DNA of 64,000 nucleotides, taken from positions 4,911,376-4,975,375 of the forward strand of contig OZ025224.1 of NCBI GenBank assembly GCA_964019055.1. Reading direction: 5' to 3'. The position numbers and the translations under genes were made by a program. Below, piece by piece: positions 26,276 through 38,544 of this stretch (positions are counted from its first letter, which is position 1; every line of letters starts with the position of its first letter). Source of the stretch: Anthopleura xanthogrammica. Taxonomy: Eukaryota > Cnidaria > Anthozoa > Actiniaria > Actiniidae. The notes beneath the pieces were generated by a model. That model was given only the letters and a program-made list of their open reading frames with translations, was not told the DNA's origin and made no database searches.

Positions 26276-27836
26276 TTGGAATCAGCGTTAAATTCTGTAT
26301 AAAAAAGCTTTCTAAGATTTTTTTTCTAATTACTCCTTGCTAAAATAGTCAGTCACCTTAAACAACTGGTACAACTAGCTTTTAAATGGCTTTCAGCCAC
26401 ACTAATCAAAAACTATCATTCACCATCCAATCACAATGCTTGTTTTTGGCAGCGTATGACTTCGTAAACTTAATCTCCCGCTAATTCGGAATACTACATT
26501 ATTACCCCGAAAATATGATCATTTTCATTTTCTAATAACTTAGAACCATATGTAAATTTCTTCTTTTTTTTTCTGTTTCGATGTCTTCGTGGCATCCAAG
26601 TTCAAGTTGAATGCCAATGTTTTATAATCGCTTCAATAACAAGACTACTGCATATGTTCAAAGATGGCTAAATCTGTTTCGGTTAAGCTTTCTGTTTTTG
26701 AATCGCTATAAACAATTCAATACGAATGAAAGTCGTCTACAGGACTTAAACGTCACTACAACACAACACTACAAACTCAGTAGTCTCTAAAATTTATAAG
26801 CAATGGTTTAAAAAGTAACAAGATAAACTAACTTAAAAAAATATCGAAATTTAGAAACAGACTTGGCCGAGAAAATAAACTAAAATTATATATTAACAAC
26901 TTTTGTTTACATTTCGTGACGAAAGGTCTATTTACCATTTGTCAAAGCGAAAGCATCGTGTGGTGAATAGCTGGAAAGGAAAAGAAGAACTGAAACATCA
27001 CAAACATCCGTTCGTATTCACGCAAGGTCGCTGAGAGCCAGTCGTCGAACACTAAGAAGTGAAGGCTTCCATTGTTTGTCTTCGAATTTCGAAAGTTTCA
27101 TGCAAGAAAAGAATATTTTTTTGAGAAGAAAAAAAATACGTTTTCGATTCAGTTTGCTATTGTTATTCTAATATCTGTTTCGTTATCAAAATTCTTTTCT
27201 TACTGCAACCTCTTCACCTTTCGTTCCTCGTCAGTGTTGCTATGACAACGGCAGGGTTGAAAATCATTGCGAAACTAACTCACTTGAAACTTGGAAAACG
27301 TAGGGATCAAAAAATTTAATAAAATTCTGTTTGTGTATGGGTGACTTAAAGTATACCACAACTCTCCCTCAACCTCATTTATAGAAAGTCTTGCCTGTCA
27401 GAGAGGGGGGAGGGGGTGGGGAGTGGATTTATCGTTTTCCATGATGTACGATTATCAAGCTAAAAAGCATCAATTAATTAAGAGTCAAAATTCTAAAACT
27501 CCCACTCAATAATTAACGGTTTTCAGAGACAATTTTAATTGATTTTAAACTACTAAAATCACAACACATTAATCATTCATTTTAATCAAAGGTAATTTTA
27601 ATGTCCGTGCTGCCGATATTAATACAGCAATCGATATGAACTGTATGTATTTTATCAGCAGCATTACTACAAAATAGCATGATTTTATACTCAATTAATA
27701 TCAAAGAAAAGTGATTTGGTTGATAGGTCGATTGTAATTGAGAAGTTCTTTAAGGTAAAGATTGTTGACGTTTATATAAATGATTTGATGATTGAATGGC
27801 AATCGAAAGAGTTCAAATTGAGATGTAAATAAAGAT

Positions 27837-27958
<122 letters not shown>

Positions 27959-28639
27959 TTCCCCTTGTACATTTTTGTTTTTATGCAATAAATATTTCAT
28001 TAAATTTAATTTTGAGATTTCTTTGCATGGAGTAATTTTGAAAAATGCAGCGAGGAAACTCGATGCTGCCCAGTTTCTATCTTACCAATCTACTCGAGTT
28101 ATAATTGAAAATATATTTACATTCGATTATCAGGATGCCCTACTTACGTTTTAGATCAGTGTCAGATCTCTCGAGGCTGGGGACCACCGCTGTAACTTGA
28201 AGTCTGCTAAAAAAAACTAGAAAGGACTAGGAGAAGTTTTCTTTCTTTTTTCGTAAGCCACTTGAGACAACTCAGCATCACAATGTGGAGTGTGAAATAC
28301 TAGAATAAACATCTACGATGCTTAGCTTTGTTTTGTATTAGCTCAAAGAATTTACATCACAAAGACTGTTCGATAGTATTGGTCCTTTCATGAGTTTCGA
28401 AAGCCAATCAACCGCTTTCATTTGATAATGATATTCTTTTGATGATTGTTTTGGCTAAGAGGTGGATTGGGTGGATTTATAGTATGTCTGGGAGAAAAGA
28501 AGCAAGTGTGTAGGCGTACTAAGAAATTATGGTTAACCGTTCCCTTATCGCCACGAGTTGTGATTGGATAAAACGATTAGAAAACAACAAAAGGAAACCC
28601 TTTTAGTGTCAATGTAGAATGTTCAGAAAAAAAGAGGGA

Positions 28640-29115
28640 AAAAATTGAATTTCAACATGTACTTCACAGAAAGATCTAGAATGAAAGCCTTTTCGATGTT
28701 ATATATACGGCACATTGCACAAAAAATAGGAAGCAAACCCAATGGGAAGCCATTTCATTGTTACCTCACACTGCACAAAAACCATCGAAAGCCATTTAGA
28801 AGTTACGACCCACACTACAAGACAATGGGAGACCACTTTAGTGTTACAGCAAACCTTTATTTACGAAACTTAGAAAGCCATTTTAATATTGCGGCACTTT
28901 GAAAAAATTGGGAATCCATTTCAGTGTCATAGGAAACTGTAAAATGATTATAAAGCAATGTTACAGCACAAAAAAAAAATAAGGAAAAACCATTCGATAT
29001 TACAGCAAGATGTACAAAAACAATGAAAACCATTTCAGTTTACAGCATACCGTTCAAAACCATACGGAAGCCATTTCAGTGCTGCGGCATACCACAGCCG
29101 CATACCGTAATAGCG
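28640..29115. repeat. Degenerate minisatellite
   Basis: Around ten diverged units of roughly 45-50 bp share the pattern GCACAAAAACCAT, GGAAGCCATTTCAGTGTTAC. The decay is heavy. The core resembles sequences inside the element at 53625-54055 (CCCATTGT, CATACGGTA). Confidence 0.65.
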
Positions 29116-30682
29116 TTACATTTTCCCCCTTTTTCCATAAAATTTAAAAAAAAGTGCTATCACAAGTCGAATTGTATTCTTATATTTTCATAAGAAAAAC
29201 GACTCAAAATACTTTGGTTTAAACGTGACGCTGTTCACGAAAGCATACATTTTATTTTTAGATTCCTTGCTCGAAATTATGCGTGACGTTTTTCGACGTC
29301 TTGTCTCTAGAGGAATTCAAAATAAATAGACGGGTTTTTTTTTACCTACAACCCTAGCCAAGATAAGAAAGTTTATCCAATCATACATGAAAATGATAAA
29401 TAATCCTTAACCAGTTTCAATTATTAAGAAAGATTTTTTTCGGTCAATGACGTTTAAATCAATTTTTTGCATTTCTGATCATTCTTTTTTTTTTTATATT
29501 GTAGTCAATTTAACTTTTCATTTTCGATGGCCATAAAAAAAGAAAAAATCATACTGCAGCCTTAGGGGTATTTCGTTTTCGCTTTTCTTTTTCCTCTGTA
29601 AACCTCTTAAAATACTTTCGAAAAATAGAGATAATCTGTGAACTGATCTATAGGAAACAAAAATATTTTACTGTGAACTGATTGGAAGTATTTTCCTCTT
29701 ATATACTGCAGAGATAATCACTTCCCGCGGCGATAACATGGTGATATTTTTGGACTCCTATCCTACGCTAATATAATCTAGCAAGTTCTCTAAAAAAATA
29801 TTCCGTGTTCTTAGATGAGCTACTCATTCATGGCGGCTACTAGACCAAGAAAGGCTACTTTAATTTGTAAATATTTCAATTTTCATTAATTCGTAGATAT
29901 TTTTTTACGCAGTTTTATGCCAATCCCAATAGCTACTAGCTAAATAGCATCTTTTTTTTTTTTTTTTTTTTTTTTGACATACGTTTTACTTCATCAAAAA
30001 TGCCGGTAGTAAAATACAAGTCTGTCTATCACAGTAGGGAATAACCGTCTTCCCATTTCAGACCTTCCCGTACGTGCCACAAGTCATGCATATTTTATCA
30101 TGTGTCGCTCCGAGCGAGACCTTAGACTCAATCAGGATAATAAAACCAAAAGCGAAACTCAACTGCATTGAGCGTTCGGTTGTTGATGGGATTGATTATT
30201 TTTTTCCGATCACAGAAATCATGCTCTGCGCGCCTAGTTAGATCACCTGAAAAAGAGGTGTTTACTAAAACCAATAAACGAAATGGAAATTGACAATTGA
30301 TTAATATGAAGTCACCCACCCGCAAATGCGCATGCGCGCTGGTATTCTATTGTGCGGGATAATCCAACACAATATTAATTTTAATGAAATTTACCTTGAA
30401 ACTCTTTAATGAACTCCAAATTTTGCAGATTTCCCTAATTATTTGGGGCACAATTCACTAACAGATGAAAACTGGTAAAAATTGAAGTCGAAATTGGTTG
30501 TCGCCCGAGTAACGCGCACATAAGACTCATTACATAAGATGATCAGAAAATCTGCAGCGATTGAAAAAAAAAAATCCGCACAAAAATTTCGGTTCGAGAA
30601 ATCTGCTAGGAAGATCAAAGCAATTTTTTTTAATGAATCCCCCATTCTAGGGAATATTTTGGTCAAGCTATTTTGGGAGTTT
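29116..30682. other. Gene-free stretch
   Basis: A T-homopolymer of about 23 bases lies near 29950-29976. No gene recognised. Confidence 0.4.
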
Positions 30683-31421
30683 GAGGTTCGATTCTGATAT
30701 CAAAACCACGATTAAAAAAACCAAGAACCATGTTTGAATGGTGGTATAGGGTAAGCGTTGCAAACAAAATGACGTCACAAGGCATATAGCATGATTTCAA
30801 AACAAAAATAGCGATTATAAATATTTTTTCATTGATCATGCTATATGCCTTGAAAAAATGCCCTCAGTGCGCGACCAAATGACCAAGACTAACTTGAACC
30901 AAGAGAGCATAAATAAGAGAGGGAAACTTGTTAGTACCGCGCGCGCCATGTGAATTCCCGGTTGGGCTATTTTTAGCATCCGCGTACAAACAATTTTCGC
31001 CATACCCTACTCCTGTGCGTCAAAAATTGTGTGCCTATCCAAACCTGGATGTAGCGAAAGCATATAAAGTTTTTTGAGTAAAAACATATATTTCGCGTCT
31101 TTTTGAGTGTTCAACAGCCTCAGTCGTGTTTTATCAGAGAACAGAACATAACCAATCCTGATCTTTTTGCTTTATCTAATAGATTTAATGCATCTAATAC
31201 ATATACAGAATTATAACGATATTTATCAAAATTTAAAAAAAAGTTATTTATAAATAGAAAATAGACAAAAAAGATGAGAAGACGTGTGTGTGGTTGTCGA
31301 AGTAGTAGAACCTTTCTAGTCGACAACCACCATTAGTCCTTGTGACGTCATTTTACCATTCAAAAATGGTTCTTTGTTCTTTTAATCGTGATATTGATGT
31401 CGGAATCGAATTCAGCACCTC
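30683..31421. mobile_element. Composite foldback element with about 90-bp arms
   Basis: Outer arms at about 30683-30785 and 31336-31421 pair through blocks such as AAAATGACGTCACAAGG with CCTTGTGACGTCATTTT and ACCATGTTTGAATGGT with ACCATTCAAAAATGGT. Inside lie a second hairpin (30780-30860, GGCATATAGCATGAT), a third (31288-31330, GTGGTTGTCGA), and at 30902-31186 a copy of the 21424-21897 family. This is nested or serial foldback insertion. Confidence 0.8.
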
Positions 31422-32304
31422 TCATTCTTCTAGAAACGACAAAGAAGATTCATGTCTAAGCATTTTAAGAGTATTTATATGTATATCGAATTAAATACCA
31501 TTGTAACCCTTATAAATGCAATATTGGTCGCTGCTAATTTGCATATAAAGCAAAAGCTTTATGGGATATTTTAGAAATATTTTAAACAGAAAAAATGTTT
31601 TGCCTTCACATGAAATACCATCATTGAATTAGTAACTGTGCACAGTTTCAAAGAATAGTGATTATTTTTTGCAGAGTTATTTATTTATATATTTAACTTT
31701 GATCTATTGAATTAAATACAAATAAAAAAAGATAAATTTACAACAAGTGGGGATCAACACAACACAGCTAGGCTCCAAATTAAGTGTGCCCAAAATAATG
31801 TAAATATTAATTATAAAAGTATGTAATAGGTTATGCAAAAATATATTATAAGCTTATAAGTAGAAGTTGACGTTCTCAAAAGAAAAAGGAAAGGCTTAAG
31901 ATTTATGAGAGGATGTCAGTAAAACTCAAACATATCGTGGCAGGTCTAAAAAAATCGATTTCCCTCAAACTTTCAGGATTGATAGCCCATTATGTCCCAA
32001 TCATCGTGGTGTATTTGATTTTCGAAAAAAAATTTTTGTTTTCGAGAAATAAGAATTTTAGTCGGAACGGGTAATTATGCTAATTTGTATGGCCTCAAAT
32101 TGACCAACTTCAGTGACCTCATGCAATTGGTTTTTGCTGACATATGCTCTTATGTGTTCTTGTAAAAGAGTTAGTGGCAACAGTGCTGTTTATTATCTAA
32201 CTTAATTGCTTAACAGCATTTAGGGCATACTGACTTCAAGGTGCTAAAGATATCTACATCATAAAGTTAGTTAGTGCCCTAGTGTAATGAAGCAGTAACT
32301 CAGT
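31422..32304. other. Gene-free AT-rich stretch
   Basis: No gene or repeat that I can support. Confidence 0.4.
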
Positions 32305-32309
32305 CTTAA

Positions 32310-33235
32310 ACCAGAGGAGGGTCCAGGGTTATCCCATGATGCATTGCGTTTCATAGTATATTATCAATTCTTTCGTGACGTCATCACTTTGTTTGAGCAG
32401 ACTCTGAGTGAAGATCAACATGGCGGAGTTTAGTTCAGTTGCTGAATACTCGGCATCTTTCTCAGAATTCTTCCTTATCTTACGTTCACTGTGTATCGAA
32501 AGACGATTTTTATGTTTCTATACCCGCCTTGGAAGGAGTTGAAGTTGTTTTAAGACTGATTCATGTCAGTTATCTGGATAAATTTGGGAGAAAGAGACGA
32601 GTGACAACTGTTCGATGGACTCGTTGTTCAACAAAGTGCGTATCCCAGCGCTTATTTTCCTTATTTCAGTACCTATTATATGGATAAGTTGTAGATTTAT
32701 TACTTTTCTTGTCGTTTGTGTAAAATATACTGTGATTTGACTCAACGTCCGTTTATTATTTATACATTTCCAATGTTCAGTTCTTCGAAGAAGTGTCAAA
32801 AAATGGCTATTTTCAGAGGTCCTAAACTCATCTAAAATCTGGAGTACTTTGGAGTACTTTCACATACGAGTATGAATTAACCCTTAAGCTAAGATATGAT
32901 GGTATTAAAACGAAAAATACTCGTATATTTCCTGAGAAATAAGCGTTTTGCCTGCAACATCTGACACTCGAATATTTGAAGCGTATCAAGTCGCCTTTCT
33001 AAAAGATCAAATTCTCCATGAACCATTCCAAATATATCATTACTTTTTGGTGTAAACATGAGTAGGATTGTTAAAAAACAACACACGTAAACCCTACTTT
33101 CATTGTTCATGATTTTGTTGGTTAATCATGGCTTTAAAAACGGCTTTGTATTCGCTACTTCAACGCCGAGATGGTTCAATGTTTACAATTGGTAAGCGCA
33201 ATGCATCATGGGATAACCCTGGACCCTCCTCTGGT
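32310..33235. mobile_element. 926-bp non-autonomous DNA transposon with 39-bp perfect TIRs
   Basis: Terminal inverted repeats at 32310-32348 and 33197-33235 start ACCAGAGGAGGGTCCAGGG and are perfect over 39 bp. CTTAA flanks both sides (32305-32309, 33236-33240), giving a 5-bp duplication or a TTAA target as in piggyBac-like elements. The inside has no transposase. Short open frames exist (MAEFSSVAEYSASF near 32419 on the plus strand) with no recognised domain. Confidence 0.88.
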
Positions 33236-33837
33236 CTTAAACTGGCTGGATGATTTTGCACTGCGTGTGCTATAACTTAGACTGTTCCATATTTTAGGAG
33301 TACAGTACGATTAAAATAACTGGCTTGGAACAGTTTTATACGACATTTAGGGACAAAAAGATCTAACGTGGTGTTATTACATGTTAATCTTTTACAATTT
33401 CAAGGTTTGATGAATTCACTAATAGGCAACATATAATGTTATAATGTGCAGATCCTTCTAATTTAAAATCGCTGCAACTGTCCTAGTATTATAAACTAGA
33501 GCACTCAAATTTCGCTTAAATACTAATATTATCCGGCATATGCTTTCGAATGCTGGCTATTATGACTTTAGGAGCATATTATCCCGCATAAGGTCGATAG
33601 GGAAAATATATAGGTAAACAAAGTCGCGCGCGAAAAACAATGTGCTGGTAGTGCATTTTTTTGTTGATCTTTTTTGTGGAGAACATTATCTTGAAGAAAT
33701 AATAATTAAAATTGATTTTATTTTTATTTTTTTGCGATTTTTATTTTTCACTTCATTAGGCTGCCTGTGAAATTTCGAAATAACTTTTGTTCAAAAAGAA
33801 CTGAATACCAATATTGAAACTTTTAATGTTTTAAACA

Positions 33838-33929
33838 AAAGAATTTCCATCTTCTGAGAATTGGAAACCTATAATAATTGTTTTGTTCTCCAAATTGAGC
33901 TGCAGTACGAAGTGCTGCAAGGGGTCTAT
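33838..33929. mobile_element. Right half of a palindromic MITE (MITE-1)
   Basis: Contains TCTGAGAATTGGAAACCTAT, CTCCAAATTGAGCTGCA and GTGCTGCAAGGGGTCTAT. It matches the right half of the copies at 36731-36864 and 49591-49724. Confidence 0.8.
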
Positions 33930-34262
33930 ATGACAATAGAGCTCATTACCAGAGAAGAGAATCAAGAAAAAGCACTTAGAATGCCTCGTCTGACAAGATG
34001 ACAAATCACTTTTTGTGATGTCTCTATTTTTAGAACTTTGCTAATAGCTTTGCTACCCCGATGCCGATAATTACAGGTAGAACACTTGTCGTATGATAGT
34101 CTAGCTTGAAGTGGTTTAACAAAAGAATGGATGTCAAATGTCAAACATGACAACATCTTTAGTATTTGTAAGGATCATTTCTGGCGAACATCCCGGTTTG
34201 GTTTCGACTGAGTGAGCTGATAACGTTAAGCAAACAGCCACGCTATAGACGGAGAAAAGATA

Positions 34263-35167
34263 ATGTTTAACGCACTTGTTATCGCAGCATTTGTTAGCAT
34301 TGTGCTTGTGTCTGTGCATCCATTGCCAGGCAATGAAGTGAGGTGTCTCGAAGGCATGCATCACAAAATGTTTGCTACACCAGAGAGATATGGCTTTGCG
34401 GCTTGTTTTCCCTGGCAAAACAAGTCTTGCTGTTCAGCTGAATTAACTGTGAATCTGAAGGAACGTGGCGGAAAAGATATTTCCCACTTTGACTGGGACT
34501 ACTGTGGTGGTTTAAGTGAGGTAAGAATAAAGGAAGGAAGGAATTAAAGAGAAACGAAGGGAGTACGTGAGAAGGCTCCTCATCTCCGAATCCGTCCCCA
34601 ACGAGAGCCTCGTACGTGAGCTAATTTCATCAGTATTTTAAAATCTAATCAATTGTTACCCCCCTAACAGTGAAATTATATCTTAGAGATGCAAAAGCCA
34701 TACGATCAACCAATCATGTCTGTACTTTTGTGATCCAAACATGGTCAAATGGGCGGCATCTGATGGCTTCGTCAGCGGAGTACCCCTGTGCAGTGGTAAC
34801 TGCGACGAATGGTTTGAGGCCTGCAAGAATGACAAGACTTACTCTGAGAATTGGTTCGATAAACACGTTTTGCAACACACTTTAAAGGGTGAAATAAAAC
34901 CTGACAGAACTTGTCGAACCTTTGCCGAGGTAAAGATTCTCCCTAAAATAGAGAGTTTAAGAATCTCGTTTACAGCAAAGGTGAAACCTCAAATAAGTAA
35001 AAATAAATTTCAAAAGTTTCCAAGTGAAGGTAAACAAAAGAATATTTGTCTTTGGGTTTGAGAGAGTTTGCAAAAGTTAAAGTGAGATGCAGGGAAACGA
35101 TGAAAACGTGACAGACACAGACAGACACGGCAGACAGACAAACAGACAGGCAGGCAGACAGACACTC

Positions 35168-35202
<35 letters not shown>

Positions 35203-35830
35203 AAGACAGGCAGATAAGCGGAAATACAGAACAGACATACAGACAGACACTTAGAAAGACACTCAGTCAGACAGGCCGACACTCAGACAGACAGACAGGC
35301 CGACAGGCAGACACTCAGACACTCAGACAGACAGACGGACAATCAGACAGACACTCAGACAGACATACAGACAGGCAGACAGGCAGGCAAGCAGATAAGC
35401 AGACATACAGACACAAAGACACACAGACAGATACACAGCTAGACAAAAAGAAAAACAGACAGACAGACAGACAGCTAAGCAGACGGACAGACAGACGAAC
35501 GTACAGAAAGACAGAAGCAAGTAGACGTAATGACTGACAGACTGACTGACAGAAGGAAGAAAGGAAGGGAGGGACGGAGGGAATGAATGACAAGCCACCC
35601 AGCAGACGGAGAGACAATCTTACTGTCTTAGCAATCACTAACCGATCAACCTCTTTGAACATTTCGCTTTTCATTTCTAGTCGAATCGCAAGTGGATCTT
35701 GAAACCAGTCATCAAGGATCCCTTAAAGCAGCTAGATGTTTGCAAACCTTCTTCAGCTTCAGCAACAGCACCCACACGAATGCCTCTTCTGCTTATAATT
35801 GCCTACTTTTTCAAAGTGATTATAGCGTAA
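34263..35830 (+). CDS. Folate-receptor/riboflavin-binding-like secreted or anchored protein (3 exons, 216 aa)
   Basis: Member of the folate receptor family, cysteine-rich extracellular proteins that bind folate, riboflavin or act in gamete contact. Exons are 34263-34520, 34687-34929 and 35681-35830, with phase 0 GT-AG junctions. The 217 codons include the stop. A signal peptide (residues 1 to about 21) is followed by CLEGMHHK, CFPWQNKSCCSAE, FDWDYCG, then CLYFCDPNMVKW and VPLCSGNCDEWFEACKND, which align in order with the family's conserved cysteines and tryptophans. The last exon ends in a hydrophobic tail (PLLLIIAYFFKVIIA), as expected for a GPI signal. Exon 3 is less certain than the first two, because the family's usual third cysteine block is weak here and a missing exon is possible. 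Ligand not predictable. Confidence 0.88.
35100..35565. repeat. (ACAG)n / (GACA)n imperfect microsatellite, intron 2
   Basis: About 450 bp of imperfect tetranucleotide repeat (ACAGACAG, interrupted by GGCAGGCA and CACTCAGAC). It lies between exons 2 and 3 of the folate-receptor-like gene. Cys/Ser/Val-rich reading frames on the minus strand are artefacts. Confidence 0.95.
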
Positions 35831-35996
35831 TGATTGTATTTTGGACAAAACGCAGCCAGCAAGTGAAATTTTAGCCGGGCCAATAATCACAATTCATAAA
35901 TGAAAAGATTTAGATGGTTTGCGTGTGTGTTTCAGCTTTAAGGGCGGTAAGATAGTTAGTGGTTAATTTTAATATACCATTAATTCTCTTTCGGTA

Positions 35997-36006
35997 AATA
36001 AATAAA
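35997..36006 (+). promoter_or_regulatory. Candidate polyadenylation signals
   Basis: Overlapping AATAAATAAAT about 170 bp after the stop of the folate-receptor-like gene. Position fits; use is inferred. Confidence 0.45.
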
Positions 36007-36559
36007 TATAAATAAGATTTGAAACATACATTTTGAAAATCGGTGTATCAGCATAAAGACACCCCAAACAATAAAAGCACTGCGTTGAAAACCACGTGTT
36101 TCTATCACTGATTGTCAGTAAGGATTGTCAGATTTAGAATTTATCTTGGGCGTAATGTTTTCTCATTTAAATTTCAGATCACGTGTCTCTGTTAACAGTT
36201 GTGAATGAGAGAACACCTGAATTAGCCTTTTATATCGAGCAAAGGACTGGAAACAAGTTTCCCAAAATTAACTTATTTCGTAAATAAACTCCTTCACAGG
36301 AAAGAGCAAATACAAATTAGTAAGAATCGAAAGTTTGAACAAGTTTGTGCGCGAGTTGTAGCGAAATTACGATATTTTAATTTTTCTTGAAAATACAAGG
36401 AATGTATGGTTTGAAAGGATGTTTGGAAGGACACCTCACATTTCTCTGTAATTTGGCAGAGTTTGGATGCCCATAACAATTTTTCTATTCAGCCAAACGT
36501 TCTGAAACTTGTTCAGTAAGCCTATTTTATACTGCTCTTTCATGCGATGAAAAAATCAA

Positions 36560-36712
36560 ATAAGTTTTTCACACTCATACCCAGTCCCTTGCCCGATATG
36601 AAAAAGGCTAATATGGATATGTATAACTCAAACAAAGAATCTTATTCTCAAGGGAATGACGCGTGGTCTGAAATGGGGAAACATTATTTCCAAGCTAAAG
36701 AGATCTAGCTAT
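36560..36712. mobile_element. MITE-2 copy
   Basis: Shares AACTCAAACAAAGAATCTTATTCTC and TGGTCTGAAATGGGGAAACATTA with the copies near 41600, 48652 and 50312. Confidence 0.7.
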
Positions 36713-36730
36713 ACAACCCAGCTCTAGGTA

Positions 36731-36864
36731 TAGACCCCTTGCATGTGACGTCAAGTAGCTCAATTTGGAGGACAAAACAAAAGAATTTCAATCTCCTGAG
36801 AATTGGAACCTATTGTTTTATGCTCTAAATTAAGCTGCATTCCGACGTGCTGCAAGGGGACTAT
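36731..36864. mobile_element. MITE-1 copy, near-palindrome, TA-flanked
   Basis: A 134-bp near-palindrome beginning TAGACCCCTTGCATGTGACG and ending GTGCTGCAAGGGGACTA. It has central AATCTCCTGAGAATTGGAAC and inverted ATTTGGAGGACAAAACA / GCTCTAAATTAAGC halves. Flanking TA is consistent with a TA target duplication. Confidence 0.85.
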
Positions 36865-37607
36865 ACAACACAACAACCCAAAATAGCACGGCATCATCTA
36901 GCACTACAGCCAGCACTACACCTAAAAAAATAATAATGAAAACCCTGGAAATCGCCTCAATTTCCAAATTTTTAGGGGGTGAAGGCATTCCCCTCGAGTT
37001 ACTGACTGATTAGTTTTGATTGACGGCAGCGAAAAACCAATTGCACGACAAGCCGTTGAAATGTCTGAGTTCACAGAATATTGAGAATCGCATTAAGGTT
37101 ACTGGAGACCTTCAGGGCTATCTTTCGTTTAAAACTCTCTCTACGCAACACTTTCAACAAAACCCTATGAAACTATATATCGTTTTAAAGCTCATATGAT
37201 AAAGATTACGCAAAAATATATTTTTTGAAAGCAATTTTTTTAATTTTGGAACGATGCCAGGGCCTTAAACACAAATCGAGCACGTTTTATAAATGTGAAT
37301 TAATGGACATGGCGTTAGCGCGTATATCCAAAAGAACTTCACTAGGTGAATTAGCGAAAGATAAACTACAAAAAAGTGTGAGCGTTTTTTGATTTTTTGA
37401 TTTGTTAAAAAGTTATTATTAAAGTTGGAGTGCCGAAAAAATTCCATGTCGGCTGACGCTTTACCGCATAAAAGACGAAATAATCAAAATATCGAAAATC
37501 GCTCATACCCTTTTGTTTATCCATACTTATTCATGCGTTTTGCCAACTTTTATTGAAAGAAACTATATACCCTATTAATTCACTTAAAGATAGGGAATTG
37601 TCGTAAA

Positions 37608-37712
37608 ATCGATCTAGTCTCCTTAGCAGCCGTTTTTAGTTTTCGTTCAATTATAATGGACCGTGGGGGAATGGAACAAAAACTAAAAACGGCTGCTAAA
37701 GAGACCAGCAAC
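37608..37712. mobile_element. Short palindromic element (hairpin)
   Basis: Arms TCCTTAGCAGCCGTTTTTAG and CTAAAAACGGCTGCTAAAGA with a roughly 30-bp loop. MITE-like foldback without coding capacity. Confidence 0.8.
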
Positions 37713-38159
37713 GCAATACTTCCCACCTCTTTTCGTTGGACGCACGTCCGCCATGTTTTTCGCTTTGCTTTGGAAGAATATGCAAACCGTGTGACGTCAC
37801 ATCCGCCTATTTCACCGCGTGGGAAATAATACCATATTTGAAGTAACAACCCAAAAGTTTAATCGCAGATAATGGAAAAACAAAAAAAATTTCAAAGAAA
37901 AAATCATTGCTCTATTTTTATTAACAATTTAAATAAGTAATTGGATAATAAAAAAATTCAATTATTCATTTGCACTTTAAGTGTCCCCATAATAACGACC
38001 TATCATTGTATTATAGAGCTCTAACTATTCGATTCGGTCTATTATTGCTATAAAAAATTTGAAACGTCTCGATAGATCGACTACTCGCTTCAAAGTGATT
38101 GCCCTGGTCAGCCCAGAGGTTGTTTCAGGGTTTCGACTGACTGGGTTTTGAAGAGCTGA

Positions 38160-38472
38160 TAGACCCCTTGCAGAACATTGGAATGCAGCTCAATAGACCT
38201 CTTCAGCTTGGGTGTGATGTTTTAATCATATCAAACCACATGTTATTCCATTGATTACTATTTCTTTGTTTGGATACAAATGAAACAAAGAACCCTGTTT
38301 CTCCAAAGGAATGTCACGTGGTCTGAAATGGGCAAAACAAACGCCCAAGCTTAAGATGTCTATTTGGAGGTCGACAAAGCAATAGTTTGCAATTCTCAGG
38401 AGATTGAAATTCCGTCGTTAGTTTTGTCCTCCCAAATGAGCTGCTTGGTCGTCACATGCAAGGGGTCGACTA
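38160..38472. mobile_element. MITE-1 copy carrying a nested MITE-2 (38197-38362)
   Basis: The outer halves (AGACCCCTTGCAGAACATTG and GTCGTCACATGCAAGGGGTC) belong to MITE-1. Between them a MITE-2 palindrome (GACCTCTTCAGCTTGGGTGTG to CCCAAGCTTAAGATGTC) is flanked by TA on both sides. This gives relative ages: MITE-2 jumped into MITE-1. A candidate AATAAA for the DUF229 gene (minus strand, 38478-38473) lies in the outer copy. Confidence 0.85.
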
Positions 38473-38544
38473 TTTATTTGATGTCAAAGATCATAGCTTT
38501 CCTAAACAATACGATCCCAAGTTGTATGTTATATAGCATCATAT

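Noticed and set aside
32419..32550. Frame starting MAEFSSVAEYSASF inside the CTTAA-flanked transposon as a host exon
   Set aside because: Short, no recognised domain and no convincing donor; left as unexplained transposon interior.
35315..35674. Cys/Ser/Val-rich frames on the minus strand
   Set aside because: Translation of the (ACAG)n tract inside an intron of a plus-strand gene.
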